Origin: Butyricicoccus sp.
GTDB taxonomy: Bacteria; Bacillota; Clostridia; Oscillospirales; Butyricicoccaceae
Assembly (NCBI GenBank): GCA_017886875.1
Contig: JAGHIZ010000066.1
Span: forward strand, 1 to 58,183
DNA length: 58,183 nucleotides
Direction of reading: 5' to 3'
Positions 13,809-22,871 of this stretch are shown piece after piece. Below the pieces are notes generated by a model, which did not search any database, was not told where the DNA came from, and saw only the letters and a list, made by a program, of their open reading frames with translations. The position numbers and the translations under genes are program-made. Positions within the stretch are counted from its first letter, which is position 1. Every line of letters starts with the position of its first letter.

Positions 13809-15518
13809 GTCTTGTAAAGCATTGTAGCCAGTTTCACCAGTACGAACCTTAACCACATTTTCAACATTATATATAAAAATCTTACCATCACCAATGTGTC
13901 CAGTGTATAATACATCTTTTGCGGTATTTACTACAGTTTCTACTGGAATTGCTGTCACTATAATTTCCATTTTAATCTTAGGTAACAGTGTAACATCTAG
14001 TTTCGCACCACGATAATATTCACCTGCACCCATTTGCTGACCTACACCCATAACATTAGTAACTGTCATACCAGTAACACCGATATTATTCATAGCTTCT
14101 TTTAGAGCTTCTAGGCGAGAATGTTTAGTAACAATAACAATTTTATGAATTTTACTTTCTTCCTCAGAATTAAGTTTAATTACAGGTATAGTTTCACGTG
14201 CAACATCATATTCTAAGCTTTCAGCTAATTTTTCGCCAGCTTTCGTGCCTAAAACCTGTGGAATTGGCATAAAATCAGCATATGCGGAAGTGATACCATG
14301 TTCTTGAATATCAAGTCCAAGAATTTCTTCTTCTTTAGATACACGAAGCCCCATTGTATTTTTAATGATTAAAAATGCAATAGTCATAGTAACAGTTACC
14401 CACACAATAACACTAATTACACCTATAAACTGTACAACAAGTGCATTAAAACCGCCGCCATAAATTAAGCCTACTGAATTTACATTGTTTGTACCATATT
14501 CATAATATCCGAATACACCTACAAGTAATGTACCAACAGCACCACACATACCATGTACACCAATAGCACCTACTGGGTCATCAATTTTTAGTTTTTGGTC
14601 GATAAATTCAATGCCAAATACAACAACAAAACCAGCAATAATGCCAATAGCTGCTGCACCCATTGGGGTTACAGTGTCACAACATGCGGTAACTGCTACA
14701 AGACCTGCTAAAGAACCATTAAGTGTCATAGATATATCAGGCTTTTTATATCTAATCCAAGTGATTGCCAAAACTGTAACTGTTGCCATTGTGGCAGATA
14801 AGTTTGTTGTCACAAATACACGAGCTGCGGTTTCATCTGCACCGTTTGATAGAGCAATAGTAGAGCCACCATTAAAACCAAACCAGCAAAACCAGAGAAT
14901 AAATACACCAAGTGCACCAAGTGTCAAGGAGTGTCCAGGGATTGCTTTAGGTTTGCCATATTTGTCATATTTGCCAATTCTAGCACCAAGGATTTTTGCA
15001 CCTACAAAAGCAGCTACACCACCAACTAAATGAACAGCTGCAGAGCCTGCAAAATCATGGAAACCTAGCTCACTAAGCCAGCCGCCACCCCAAATCCAGT
15101 GACCAGAAACGGGATAAATTACAGCTGAAATTATAGCTGAATATACACAATAAGCAGAAAACTTAGTTCTTTCAGCCATTGCACCAGATACAATAGTTGC
15201 AGCAGTTGCACAGAACACTGTTTGGAAAATCAGTGTTCCCCAGTTGTAGCCTTCGCCCACAACACCATCTGCAAATAAATCAATAGTACCGATAAACTTA
15301 CCGCCTGCACCAAACATTAGTCCAAAACCAATAAGCCAGAAAAGAGGTGTGCCTAAACAAAAGTCCATTAAGTTTTTCATGATAATGTTACCAGCATTTT
15401 TTGCTCTGGTAAAGCCTGTTTCTACCATTGCAAAGCCCGCTTGCATAAAAAATACTAATGCTGCACCAATAAGCATCCAGCCTGTATCTACAGCACTTGC
15501 TAAATCTGTGATATTCAT
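13806..15518 (-). CDS. amt: Ammonium transporter fused to a PII signalling domain
   Basis: Ammonium channel of 570 residues. The Amt part (about 1-415) has eleven helices with FFMQAGFAMVETGFTRAKN, SGHWIWGGGWLSELGFHDFAGSAAVHLVGG (conserved Asp and first pore His), and GVHGMCGAVGTLLVG (second pore His). After a linker, residues about 460-570 are a GlnB/GlnK domain: KIVIVTKHSRLEALKEAM, T-loop GAGEYYRGAKLDVTLLPKIK with the Tyr of YRG at the classical uridylylation position, and TGHIGDGKIFIYNV. PII normally is a separate protein that plugs Amt from the cytosol; the fusion tethers one PII per subunit. It lies 80 nt downstream of glnN on the same strand, with an ANTAR-type attenuator in between and a GGGGG-rich binding site. 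Confidence 0.96.
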   Translation of the reverse strand: MNITDLASAVDTGWMLIGAALVFFMQAGFAMVETGFTRAKNAGNIIMKNLMDFCLGTPLFWLIGFGLMFGAGGKFIGTIDLFADGVVGEGYNWGTLIFQTVFCATAATIVSGAMAERTKFSAYCVYSAIISAVIYPVSGHWIWGGGWLSELGFHDFAGSAAVHLVGGVAAFVGAKILGARIGKYDKYGKPKAIPGHSLTLGALGVFILWFCWFGFNGGSTIALSNGADETAARVFVTTNLSATMATVTVLAITWIRYKKPDISMTLNGSLAGLVAVTACCDTVTPMGAAAIGIIAGFVVVFGIEFIDQKLKIDDPVGAIGVHGMCGAVGTLLVGVFGYYEYGTNNVNSVGLIYGGGFNALVVQFIGVISVIVWVTVTMTIAFLIIKNTMGLRVSKEEEILGLDIQEHGITSAYADFMPIPQVLGTKAGEKLAESLEYDVARETIPVIKLNSEEESKIHKIVIVTKHSRLEALKEAMNNIGVTGMTVTNVMGVGQQMGAGEYYRGAKLDVTLLPKIKMEIIVTAIPVETVVNTAKDVLYTGHIGDGKIFIYNVENVVKVRTGETGYNALQD

Positions 15519-15540
15519 TATAAAAACCCCCTTAGATTTA

Positions 15541-15585
15541 AAAAAGGCGTATACTTGAAATTTATCAAGTACACGCCTTTGTGTA
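15541..15585 (-). promoter_or_regulatory. ANTAR-type hairpin overlapping a terminator between glnN and amt
   Basis: On the minus strand TACAC-AAAGGC-GTGTA (15585 to 15570) is a 5-bp stem with hexaloop AAAGGC, having A at position 1 and G at position 4. From loop position 3 onward the same bases form the 5' arm of a terminator, AGGCGTGTACTTGA with TCAAGTATACGCCT, followed by a T-run. The two folds exclude each other, as in ANTAR-controlled antitermination. I see no convincing promoter in the gap, so it may gate read-through from glnN. Confidence 0.7.
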
Positions 15586-15598
15586 TGAGTGAAATATA

Positions 15599-17674
15599 TT
15601 AAACGTAAAATAGTAAATCGCCATAAGTTGGAAGTGGATAATCCTCTTTTGCAATTTTGCCTTCAAGTGCATCTGCAAGGCGTCTTGCATCTTCCATTGC
15701 AGGAATTACAACTTCATGATAATATTTTGCAGCTTGTTCTGCACCTTGTGGAATATCATTTAGACTTTCTTCAAGTGCATTGCGTTTTTTCATTAGAAGT
15801 GAAGTTTTTTCTGCAAGCTCTCTAACAAGTGATACTTCCATAGGACATTCAATACCAAGCTTTGCTTTAGCATTTACGCTGTCTGCAACTTTACCAGAAT
15901 AATTTACTGCTGCTGGAATAATCAGTTTTCCAAGCATATCAAGTGAAGTTAGAGCTTCAATTTGAATGGTTTTTGAATATTCCTCAAGCAGAATTTCTTG
16001 ACGGGACTTCATTTCTTCTTCAGTGTAAACACCATGCTTTTTAAATAAATCTAAATTCTTTTGAGCTGTATAATGAGGAAGTGCATCAGGTGTAGATTTT
16101 AAATTTAGTAGTCCACGCTTTTCCGCCTCGATTGGCCATTCTTCACCGTAACCATTGCCATTAAATATAATTCTCTTATGTGCTTTGATTTCACGCTGAA
16201 TTAGTGTTCCAAGTGCTGTATTAAAATCATCAGCTTTTTCAAGCTCATCTGCAAATTGTGATAAAGCTTCTGCAACAGCTGTATTTAACATAATATTAGG
16301 ACAAGCGATATTTAAAGCAGAACCAAGCATACGGAATTCAAATTTATTGCCAGTAAATGCAAATGGAGAAGTACGGTTTCTATCAGTTGTATCTTTTGGA
16401 ATTGCAGGAAGTACAGTAGCACCAATGCTCATCATGGTTTTAGATACATCAGTATAATCTGTTCCAGATATAATGGAATTAAGAATTGCTTCAAGTTCTT
16501 CACCTATAAACATGGACATAATAGCAGGTGGGGCTTCATTTGCACCTAGTCTATGGTCATTGCCAGCAGATGCAACAGAAATTCTCATTAAATCTTGATA
16601 TTCATCAACAGCCTTTACAACTGCGGTTAAGAACAGCAAAAACTGTACGTTTTCAGATGGAGATTTGCCTGGTTCAAGCAGATTTTCACCGCTATCTGTG
16701 GAGATAGACCACTTATTATGCTTACCAGAACCATTTATACCTTCAAATGGTTTTTCATGCAGTAGGCACACAAAACCGTGTTTATCTGCAACCTTTTTCA
16801 TAATTTCCATTGTAAGTTGGTTGTGGTCGGTTGCAATATTGGTTGTTGTAAAAATTGGTGCCATCTCATGTTGACATGGTGCAACTTCATTGTGTTCAGT
16901 TTTGGAATAAATACCAAGTTCCCACAAAGCTTCGTCTAAATCCTCCATAAATGCTTTAACTCGTGGACGAATAGAGCCGAAATAATGGTCTTCCATTTCC
17001 TGTCCTTTAGGAGCTTTTGCACCAAATAAAGTTCTGCCTGTGATAACTAAATCAGGGCGTTTTGCATAATCGGATTTATTGATAAGAAAATACTCTTGTT
17101 CTGGGCCAACAGTTGTGGTAACTCGTTTGCAATCCTTGCCAAATAGCTTTAAAACTCTGCAAGCCTCTTTGCTTATTGCGTCCATAGAACGCAGTAAAGG
17201 GGTTTTTTTATCAAGCACTTGACCAGTGTAAGAACAAAATGCAGTTGGTATACATAATGTATGGTCTTTAATAAATGCATATGAGGTTGGGTCCCAAGCG
17301 GTATAACCTCTAGCCTCAAAGGTGGCTCTTAAACCGCCAGATGGGAAAGAAGATGCATCTGGTTCGCCTTTAATAAGTTCTTTGCCAGAAAACTCCATGA
17401 TAACTGTACCATCTGTGCTAGGGGATAGAAAAGAGTCATGTTTTTCTGCTGTAATACCAGTCATTGGCTGAAACCAGTGTGTAAAATGTGTTGCACCTTT
17501 TTCAATAGCCCAATCTTTCATTGCATTTGCTACTACATCTGCAATTTGTGGGTCTAATGCTGTGCCTTCGGTCATTGTACGCTTTAAAGCTTTGTATACA
17601 TGCTTTGGAAAGCGTTCTTTCATAGCAGTTTCGTTAAACACCATACTGCCAAACATTTCAGGAACTTTACGCAT
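15599..17674 (-). CDS. glnN: Glutamine synthetase type III
   Basis: ATP-dependent glutamine synthesis from glutamate and ammonium. The 691-residue length and starting region [12 protein letters not shown] mark the GSIII family, which is much longer than GSI. Visible signatures include [60 protein letters not shown] and [18 protein letters not shown], all catalytic core elements. I start at ATG 17674, 8 nt after AGGAGGC; the longer frame from 17758 would begin inside the terminator of the leader. Its promoter and attenuator are described separately. With a GSI gene on the other side of the cluster the organism has two glutamine synthetases. Confidence 0.96.
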   Translation of the reverse strand: MRKVPEMFGSMVFNETAMKERFPKHVYKALKRTMTEGTALDPQIADVVANAMKDWAIEKGATHFTHWFQPMTGITAEKHDSFLSPSTDGTVIMEFSGKELIKGEPDASSFPSGGLRATFEARGYTAWDPTSYAFIKDHTLCIPTAFCSYTGQVLDKKTPLLRSMDAISKEACRVLKLFGKDCKRVTTTVGPEQEYFLINKSDYAKRPDLVITGRTLFGAKAPKGQEMEDHYFGSIRPRVKAFMEDLDEALWELGIYSKTEHNEVAPCQHEMAPIFTTTNIATDHNQLTMEIMKKVADKHGFVCLLHEKPFEGINGSGKHNKWSISTDSGENLLEPGKSPSENVQFLLFLTAVVKAVDEYQDLMRISVASAGNDHRLGANEAPPAIMSMFIGEELEAILNSIISGTDYTDVSKTMMSIGATVLPAIPKDTTDRNRTSPFAFTGNKFEFRMLGSALNIACPNIMLNTAVAEALSQFADELEKADDFNTALGTLIQREIKAHKRIIFNGNGYGEEWPIEAEKRGLLNLKSTPDALPHYTAQKNLDLFKKHGVYTEEEMKSRQEILLEEYSKTIQIEALTSLDMLGKLIIPAAVNYSGKVADSVNAKAKLGIECPMEVSLVRELAEKTSLLMKKRNALEESLNDIPQGAEQAAKYYHEVVIPAMEDARRLADALEGKIAKEDYPLPTYGDLLFYV

Positions 17675-17723
17675 CTTCTTTTGCCTCCTATAAAAAAACA
17701 TAATGTTTAATAAATAACCAATT

Positions 17724-17766
17724 AAAAAAGGTGCTGAAGTCGTCTTTGACCTCAGCACCTTTGCTG
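17724..17766 (-). promoter_or_regulatory. ANTAR-type tandem hairpins and attenuator in the glnN leader
   Basis: Reading the minus strand, hairpin P1 is CAGC-AAAGGT-GCTG (17766 to 17753) and hairpin P2 is AGGTC-AAAGAC-GACTT (17752 to 17737), directly adjacent. Both have hexanucleotide loops with A at position 1 and G at position 4, the recognition rule of the ANTAR two-hairpin motif. The alternative fold pairs AGGTGCTGAGGTC with GACTTCAGCACCT and is followed by six T residues, a strong terminator. Forming P1 removes GCTG from the terminator stem, so a bound ANTAR protein would allow glnN transcription. Confidence 0.82.
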
Positions 17767-17778
17767 TTTCTGTGCCAA

Positions 17779-17807
17779 ATTATAGGCTGTATTTTCCAGA
17801 TTGTCAA
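17779..17807 (-). promoter_or_regulatory. Consensus sigma-A promoter of glnN
   Basis: On the minus strand TTGACA (17807 to 17802), 17-bp spacer, TATAAT (17784 to 17779): a perfect consensus. Transcription would start near 17772, just ahead of the P1 hairpin, so output depends on the downstream attenuator. Confidence 0.92.
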
Positions 17808-17940
17808 GCGGGTTTTTATAACTTTTTAGCTTTAATCCAAACTTTTGAAGTATTTTACAAATAGACATGCCAAAGACAAGTGATGTTTTAGGTAATTTGC
17901 AAGAAAGTGTTTTTGACCTTGCATTTTTATGCATTTTCTC

Positions 17941-17969
17941 TTGACCATCAGCATTATATATTATAAAAT
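17941..17969 (+). promoter_or_regulatory. Promoter of the glutamate synthase operon
   Basis: TTGACC (17941-17946), 17-bp spacer, TAAAAT (17964-17969); an overlapping TATAAA at 17962 would give a 15-bp spacer. Transcription would start near 17976, at the first leader hairpin. The stretch 17808-17940 between the divergent promoters shows no gene. Confidence 0.65.
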
Positions 17970-17975
17970 AACAAC

Positions 17976-18046
17976 ATGAACAAGGGCGTTCATTCAGAAG
18001 ATAGTAAGAAAATCACTTACTGTCTTGTGAATGGACGTCTTTTTTT
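17976..18046 (+). promoter_or_regulatory. ANTAR-type hairpin and attenuator ahead of the glutamate synthase operon
   Basis: ATGAAC-AAGGGC-GTTCAT (17976-17993) is a perfect 6-bp stem with hexaloop AAGGGC (A1, G4). Its loop and 3' arm are also the start of a long terminator: 17984-18008 pairs with 18016-18039 as a 24-bp stem with one mismatch and a few G-U pairs, then seven T residues. Hairpin and terminator exclude each other, the same design as at glnN and amt. The terminator's own apical loop (AAAATCA) does not fit the A1/G4 rule. Confidence 0.72.
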
Positions 18047-18050
18047 GTTT

Positions 18051-18103
18051 TTTCAGCATAGATGCTGAAATTTGCAGCCATTTTATTATAATAGGCTGCT
18101 TTT
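18051..18103 (+). promoter_or_regulatory. Second leader hairpins before the glutamate synthase operon
   Basis: TTTCAGC-ATAGAT-GCTGAAA (18051-18070) is a 7-bp stem whose hexaloop also has A1 and G4, although A1 and T6 could pair. It is followed by GCAGCC (18074-18079) with GGCTGC (18094-18099) and TTTT, a weak terminator-like stem. Whether this is a second antitermination module or a stabilising structure is unclear. Confidence 0.45.
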
Positions 18104-18133
18104 ATATGTTAATTTCAAAGGAGGAAAGTAACC

Positions 18134-19234
18134 ATGCTTTTAAAAGAAGGTCAGGTTCGTATCCCTGCAGGTTGTGCAATCTCAGGTATTTTTCATAAAG
18201 ACGGCAAAAAAGAAAACGGTGAAAGGATTATAAAATCTATTTCAACTATGCATGACCGTTCAAACGGTTTAGGCGGTGGCTTTGCAGCTTATGGCATTTA
18301 TCCAGATTTTAAAAATGACTATGCTTTTCATATTTTTTATGACTCAAACCGTGCAAAAGATGAGTGTGAAACCTATTTAAAGGAAAACTTCGATATAATT
18401 GCTATGGCGAAAATTCCAACTAGACGTCACCCAAGAATTACCGATGAGCCAATGATTTTTAGGTATTTTGTGCAACCACTTCAAACCGTTCTTGCATTTT
18501 CTCAGCTTGACGAAAAAGAGTTTGTAGTGCGTAAAGTTATTCATGCAAACCATAATATAAAGGGTGCATATATATTCTCATCTGGTAAGAATGTTGGTGT
18601 ATTTAAAGCAAGCGGTTTTCCAGAAGATGTAGGCGAATATTATATGCTTGAAAATTATGAAGCTTACTCTTGGACTTGTCATGGTCGTTATCCAACTAAT
18701 ACACCTGGTTGGTGGGGAGGTGCTCACCCATTCGCACTACTTGACACAACAGTTGTACATAATGGTGAAATATCATCTTATGATGCAAATAGAAGGTTTA
18801 TTGAAATGTTTGGATATTCTTGTGACCTTTTAACAGATACTGAAGCTATAACTTATATTGTTGATTACTTAAATCGTAGAATTGGTTTAAATTATAGCGA
18901 AATTGCAAATGTAATTGCAGCTCCTTTCTGGTCTACCATTGAAAAAAAACCAGAGGAGGAGAAAAAGCGACTGACTTATCTTAGAAATGCATTTGCATCT
19001 TTGCTTGTTACTGGACCTTTCTCCATTTTAGTAGGCTTTGAGGGCGGTATGATGGCTCTAAATGATAGATTAAAACTGCGTTCTATGGTTGTAGGCGAAA
19101 AAGATGAAACAGTTTATATTGCATCTGAAGAATGTGCAATTAGAATTATGCAGCCAGAATTTGATAAAATTTATGCTCCAAGAGGTGGCGAGCCTGTAAT
19201 TTTAACACTGAATAAAGGAGGTAACGCACAATGA
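18134..19234 (+). CDS. gltB1: Glutamate synthase glutaminase subunit (class II amidotransferase)
   Basis: Releases ammonia from glutamine for the synthase. This 366-residue protein corresponds to the N-terminal domain of GltB as a separate polypeptide, the archaeal-type split arrangement. The likely nucleophile Cys is in PAGCAISG (residue 14), so a short propeptide would have to be removed. Other class II signatures are CHGRYPTN, the TVVHNGEISSYDANRRF loop and SDTEA-like LLTDTEAI. The start follows AAAGGAGG. It overlaps the next gene by 4 nt (ATGA), giving tight coupling. It is first gene of an operon behind an ANTAR-type attenuator. Confidence 0.88.
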   Translation: MLLKEGQVRIPAGCAISGIFHKDGKKENGERIIKSISTMHDRSNGLGGGFAAYGIYPDFKNDYAFHIFYDSNRAKDECETYLKENFDIIAMAKIPTRRHPRITDEPMIFRYFVQPLQTVLAFSQLDEKEFVVRKVIHANHNIKGAYIFSSGKNVGVFKASGFPEDVGEYYMLENYEAYSWTCHGRYPTNTPGWWGGAHPFALLDTTVVHNGEISSYDANRRFIEMFGYSCDLLTDTEAITYIVDYLNRRIGLNYSEIANVIAAPFWSTIEKKPEEEKKRLTYLRNAFASLLVTGPFSILVGFEGGMMALNDRLKLRSMVVGEKDETVYIASEECAIRIMQPEFDKIYAPRGGEPVILTLNKGGNAQ

Positions 19235-20730
19235 ATATGTTATACCCACAATTTGAAGTAATTCGCAATCCAAGCCGCTGTATAAATTGTCGTGCTTGTG
19301 AAAGACAATGTGCAAATGAAGTGCATGGTTATGATGAAAATTTAAAAATAATGACTTGCGATGAAAGTAAATGTGTAAACTGTCATAGATGCGTTGCTAT
19401 TTGCCCAACTCGTGCATTAAAAATAGTAAAAACAGACCACACTTTCAAGGAGAATGCAAACTGGACTGAAAAAGCAATAACTGAAATTTATCGTCAGGCT
19501 GAAACAGGTGGTGTATTGCTTTCCTCTATGGGTAATCCAGAGCAGCACCCTATTTACTGGGATAAAATTTTAATAAATGCATCTCAGGTAACAAATCCAT
19601 CTATTGACCCACTTCGTGAGCCTATGGAAACCAAAACTTTTTTAGGCAAAAAACCAGGGAAAATTGAACGTGATGAAAACGGAAATTTAATTGACAATTT
19701 ACCTCCACATATTGAGCTTAATATGCCAGTTATGTTTTCTGCTATGAGTTATGGTTCTATCTCTTATAATGCTCATGCAGCTTTAGCAAAGGCTGCTAGA
19801 GAACTAGGTATTTGCTATAACACAGGTGAGGGCGGTTTACATAAAGATTTTTATGAATATGGTGAAAATACTATTGTTCAGGTTGCATCTGGTCGTTTTG
19901 GTGTGCATACCGATTATTTAAATGCAGGTGCTGCTATTGAAATTAAAATGGGACAGGGTGCAAAACCGGGTATTGGCGGTCATCTTCCTGGTATAAAAGT
20001 TGGTGCTGATATCTCAAAAACCCGTATGATACCAGAAGGCACTGATGCTATTTCTCCTGCTCCTCATCATGATATTTATTCGATTGAGGATTTACGACAG
20101 CTTGTTTATTCTTTGAAAGAAGCTACAAACTATAAAAAACCTATTATGGTTAAAATTGCGGCTGTGCATAATGTAAGTGCAATCGCATCTGGTGTTGCTC
20201 GCTCTGGTGCGGATATTATCTGTATTGATGGTTATAGAGGTGGTACTGGTGCAGCTCCTACCCGTATACGTGATAGTGTGGGTATTCCTATTGAACTTGC
20301 TTTGGCAGCAGTTGACCAGCGTCTTCGTGATGAGGGTATAAGAGATAAGGTTTCCATTGTTGTTGGTGGCTCTATTCGCAATTCTAGTGACCTTATGAAA
20401 GCAATTTTACTAGGTGCTGATGCATGTTATATTGCGACTGCTGCACTTTTGGCTCTTGGTTGTCATTTATGCCGTACTTGTCAGACTGGTAAATGTAACT
20501 GGGGTATAGCAACGCAAAGAGAGGATTTAGTTAAACGCTTAAATCCAGAAGTAGGTGCAAAAAGGCTTGTAAACCTTGTAACCGCTTGGAACCATGAGCT
20601 TGAAGAAATGATGGGCGGTATGGGTATTAACTCCATTGAGGCTTTAAGAGGCAACAGACTAATGTTACGTGGTATAGGTCTTACTCAAAAAGAGCTTGAT
20701 ATTTTAGGTATTAAACATGCTGGCGAATAA
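19231..20730 (+). CDS. gltB2: Glutamate synthase FMN/Fe-S subunit with N-terminal ferredoxin domain
   Basis: Catalytic subunit making glutamate from 2-oxoglutarate and ammonia, 499 residues. Residues about 10-60 hold two 4Fe-4S motifs (CINCRACERQC and CVNCHRCVAICP). A large FMN-binding TIM barrel follows (PVMFSAMSYGSISYNAHAAL, GEGGLHKDF, GQGAKPGIGGHLPG, GYRGGTGAAP), then the Cys cluster CHLCRTCQTGKCNWGIATQ that binds the 3Fe-4S centre. No GltD-type NADPH oxidoreductase is encoded here, so electrons probably come from ferredoxin or an unlinked subunit; that is inference. Confidence 0.92.
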   Translation: MNMLYPQFEVIRNPSRCINCRACERQCANEVHGYDENLKIMTCDESKCVNCHRCVAICPTRALKIVKTDHTFKENANWTEKAITEIYRQAETGGVLLSSMGNPEQHPIYWDKILINASQVTNPSIDPLREPMETKTFLGKKPGKIERDENGNLIDNLPPHIELNMPVMFSAMSYGSISYNAHAALAKAARELGICYNTGEGGLHKDFYEYGENTIVQVASGRFGVHTDYLNAGAAIEIKMGQGAKPGIGGHLPGIKVGADISKTRMIPEGTDAISPAPHHDIYSIEDLRQLVYSLKEATNYKKPIMVKIAAVHNVSAIASGVARSGADIICIDGYRGGTGAAPTRIRDSVGIPIELALAAVDQRLRDEGIRDKVSIVVGGSIRNSSDLMKAILLGADACYIATAALLALGCHLCRTCQTGKCNWGIATQREDLVKRLNPEVGAKRLVNLVTAWNHELEEMMGGMGINSIEALRGNRLMLRGIGLTQKELDILGIKHAGE

Positions 20731-20746
20731 GTAGGGAGGATAAAAC

Positions 20747-21469
20747 ATGGAATTTACTGCAAATACTACTTATTATCAAGAATTGCAAAATCAAATTAGA
20801 AATTGTGATGATAAAGAAATAATTATTAAAGAGCTTTATGGTCAAAGATATATTGGTTGTGCTACATCAGATAAGAATTTTAAGTTATATGGTACAGCAG
20901 GAAACGGCTTAGGTCAATATAATAATGGTTCTACTATTGAGGTTTTTGGCAACTGTCAAGAAGCTGTAGGCGATACTATGAACTCAGGCGACATTATTAT
21001 TCATGGTAATTGTGGTGATGCTTGTGGTTATGGTATGCGAGGTGGAAGAATTTTTATTGAAGGCGATGTTGGTTATCGTGCAGGTATTCATATGAAAGCC
21101 TATATGGACAAATTTCCTGTACTGATTGTAGGCGGTAAAGCGGGTTCTTTTCTTGGTGAATACCTTGCAGGCGGTCTTATAGCTATACTTGGAAATGGTG
21201 CACAGGGTAAAATGCCTTGCAGTTATTTTTGTGGAACTGGTATGCATGGCGGAAAAATCATTTTAAGATGTGATGAAAAACCAGATGGACTTCCAGAGCA
21301 AGTTTTAGTTAGTGAAATGACAGAACAGGACAGAGAAGAACTTACTCCACATATTGAGGATTATTGTAAATATTTTGGTTTAAATGCAAAAGAAATTCTA
21401 TCAAACCGTTTTTATGTATTGACTCCAAACCCTAATTCGGGTTATAACCAGTTATATACGTTTGAATAA
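20747..21469 (+). CDS. gltB3: Glutamate synthase GXGXG-domain subunit
   Basis: 240-residue protein equal to the C-terminal beta-helix domain of GltB, also related to FwdC of formylmethanofuran dehydrogenase. The repeated turns are visible as NGLGQYNNGSTIEVFGN, AVGDTMNSGDIIIHGNCGDACGYGMRGGRIFIEG and GEYLAGGLIAILGNG. It has a structural role in the ammonia channel region of the synthase. It starts 16 nt after the FMN subunit with AGGGAGG as binding site. Confidence 0.9.
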   Translation: MEFTANTTYYQELQNQIRNCDDKEIIIKELYGQRYIGCATSDKNFKLYGTAGNGLGQYNNGSTIEVFGNCQEAVGDTMNSGDIIIHGNCGDACGYGMRGGRIFIEGDVGYRAGIHMKAYMDKFPVLIVGGKAGSFLGEYLAGGLIAILGNGAQGKMPCSYFCGTGMHGGKIILRCDEKPDGLPEQVLVSEMTEQDREELTPHIEDYCKYFGLNAKEILSNRFYVLTPNPNSGYNQLYTFE

Positions 21470-21485
21470 AACTGGAGGTTTGTAT

Positions 21486-22805
21486 ATGAGTACATCAATT
21501 AGCGATGTTTTGGAGTTTATTGAAGATAATGACGTAAAATTTATACGTCTTGCATTTTGTGATATTTTTGGAATGCAAAAAAATATATCTATTCTTCCAA
21601 ATGAGCTTATGAGAGCTTTCTCTGATGGTATTTGTTTTGATGCATCTGCACTTGCAGGGTTTATGAAAGTTGAGTTATCAGATTTATTATTATTCCCAGA
21701 CCCTACAACTTTGTGTGTACTGCCATGGCGTCCATCTACTGGTAGAGTTGTGCGTTTTTTCTGTGACATTCGCTACCCAGATGGTCGTGCATTTGAGGGC
21801 GACGGTCGCCAAATGTTAAGGCAAGCAGTAGGCAAGTTAAGCGAAAAAAATTTAACTTGTATGCTTGGAACAGAATGTGAATTTTATCTGTTTGAGCTTG
21901 ATGAAAGCGGTACGCCTACTAGAATACCTTATGATAATGCATCTTATTTTGATGTTGCACCACTTGACAGGGGCGAAAATGTACGCAGACAAATTTGCAT
22001 GACACTTGAAGAAATGGGTATTCAGCCAGAAGCATCTCATCATGAACAAGGTCCAGGACAAAATGAAATTGATTTTAAATATTCTGGTGCTTTGCAAGCG
22101 GCTGATAATATGATTACTTTTAAATGGGTTGTTAAAACGATTGCAAATTCTAGCGGTTTATTTGCCTCTTTCTTACCTAAACCACTTGCAGGCGAACCAG
22201 GAAGCGGGCTGCATGTAAACCTTTCGCTTTTTAGAAATGGCAAAAATATTTTCTGTGACCCTAATGTTTCACACTCTGAAACCGCTGAATGTTTTATTGC
22301 AGGTGTTTTAGCTCATGCAAAAGAAATGAATTTATTCTTTAATCCGCTTGTAAATTCCTATGAGAGAATGGGTGAATTTGAAGCTCCAAGGTATATTACT
22401 TGGTCACATCAAAACCGTTCACCACTTATCCGTATACCTGCGGCAAGTGGTATTCATAGAAGAATGGAATATCGTGCATCTGATGGTACTTTAAATCCAT
22501 ATCTTGCTTTTACTTTACTTCTTCATGCTGGGCTTGATGGTGTAGAAAAGAAAATGAAATTGCCTGAGCCTTGCAATATAAATTTATTTACAGCTGATAG
22601 AGATGTTTTAAATGCTTATGATGCATTACCTAGCTCATTAGATGAAGCAATAGCTATTGCTGAAAACAGCGATTTTATTAAAAATATTATTCCAAACCGT
22701 ACACTTGAAAACTATCTTGCGGCAAAACGTCAAGAATGTAGTCAATATTCTCAGTATCATTCTCCACATTCTGCTGCATATAAACTCTATTTTGAAAGAT
22801 ACTAA
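21486..22805 (+). CDS. glnA: Glutamine synthetase type I
   Basis: Makes glutamine; 439 residues, usual for the GSI-alpha form of Firmicutes. Signatures: FCDIFGMQKNISI near the N-terminus, LGTECEFYLFELDE, EASHHEQGPGQNEIDFKYSGALQAADN, GSGLHVNLSLF, NPLVNSYERMGEFEAPRYITWSHQNRSPLIRIP and the final EYRASDGTLNPYLAF. The adenylylation Tyr motif of GSI-beta enzymes is absent. ATG 21486 lies 7 nt after GGAGG; a longer frame begins inside the preceding gene without a site. There is no GlnR-type regulator here; it shares the glutamate synthase transcript. Confidence 0.93.
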   Translation: MSTSISDVLEFIEDNDVKFIRLAFCDIFGMQKNISILPNELMRAFSDGICFDASALAGFMKVELSDLLLFPDPTTLCVLPWRPSTGRVVRFFCDIRYPDGRAFEGDGRQMLRQAVGKLSEKNLTCMLGTECEFYLFELDESGTPTRIPYDNASYFDVAPLDRGENVRRQICMTLEEMGIQPEASHHEQGPGQNEIDFKYSGALQAADNMITFKWVVKTIANSSGLFASFLPKPLAGEPGSGLHVNLSLFRNGKNIFCDPNVSHSETAECFIAGVLAHAKEMNLFFNPLVNSYERMGEFEAPRYITWSHQNRSPLIRIPAASGIHRRMEYRASDGTLNPYLAFTLLLHAGLDGVEKKMKLPEPCNINLFTADRDVLNAYDALPSSLDEAIAIAENSDFIKNIIPNRTLENYLAAKRQECSQYSQYHSPHSAAYKLYFERY

Positions 22806-22871
22806 ATTTTATAAGGGGAGAGTTTTTTCATTTTTTATGCTCTTATAGTAATTTCCAAGGGGGGATTGTTT

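Noticed and set aside
13616-13852. 78-codon plus-strand frame
   Set aside because: Overlaps the DUF6472 gene in another frame and runs through the terminator into amt; the DUF6472 frame has the recognisable Cys pattern.
14611-15033. 140-codon open frame on the plus strand
   Set aside because: Lies entirely antisense to the Amt channel region, has no ribosome binding site and gives a composition typical of a reversed membrane-protein gene.
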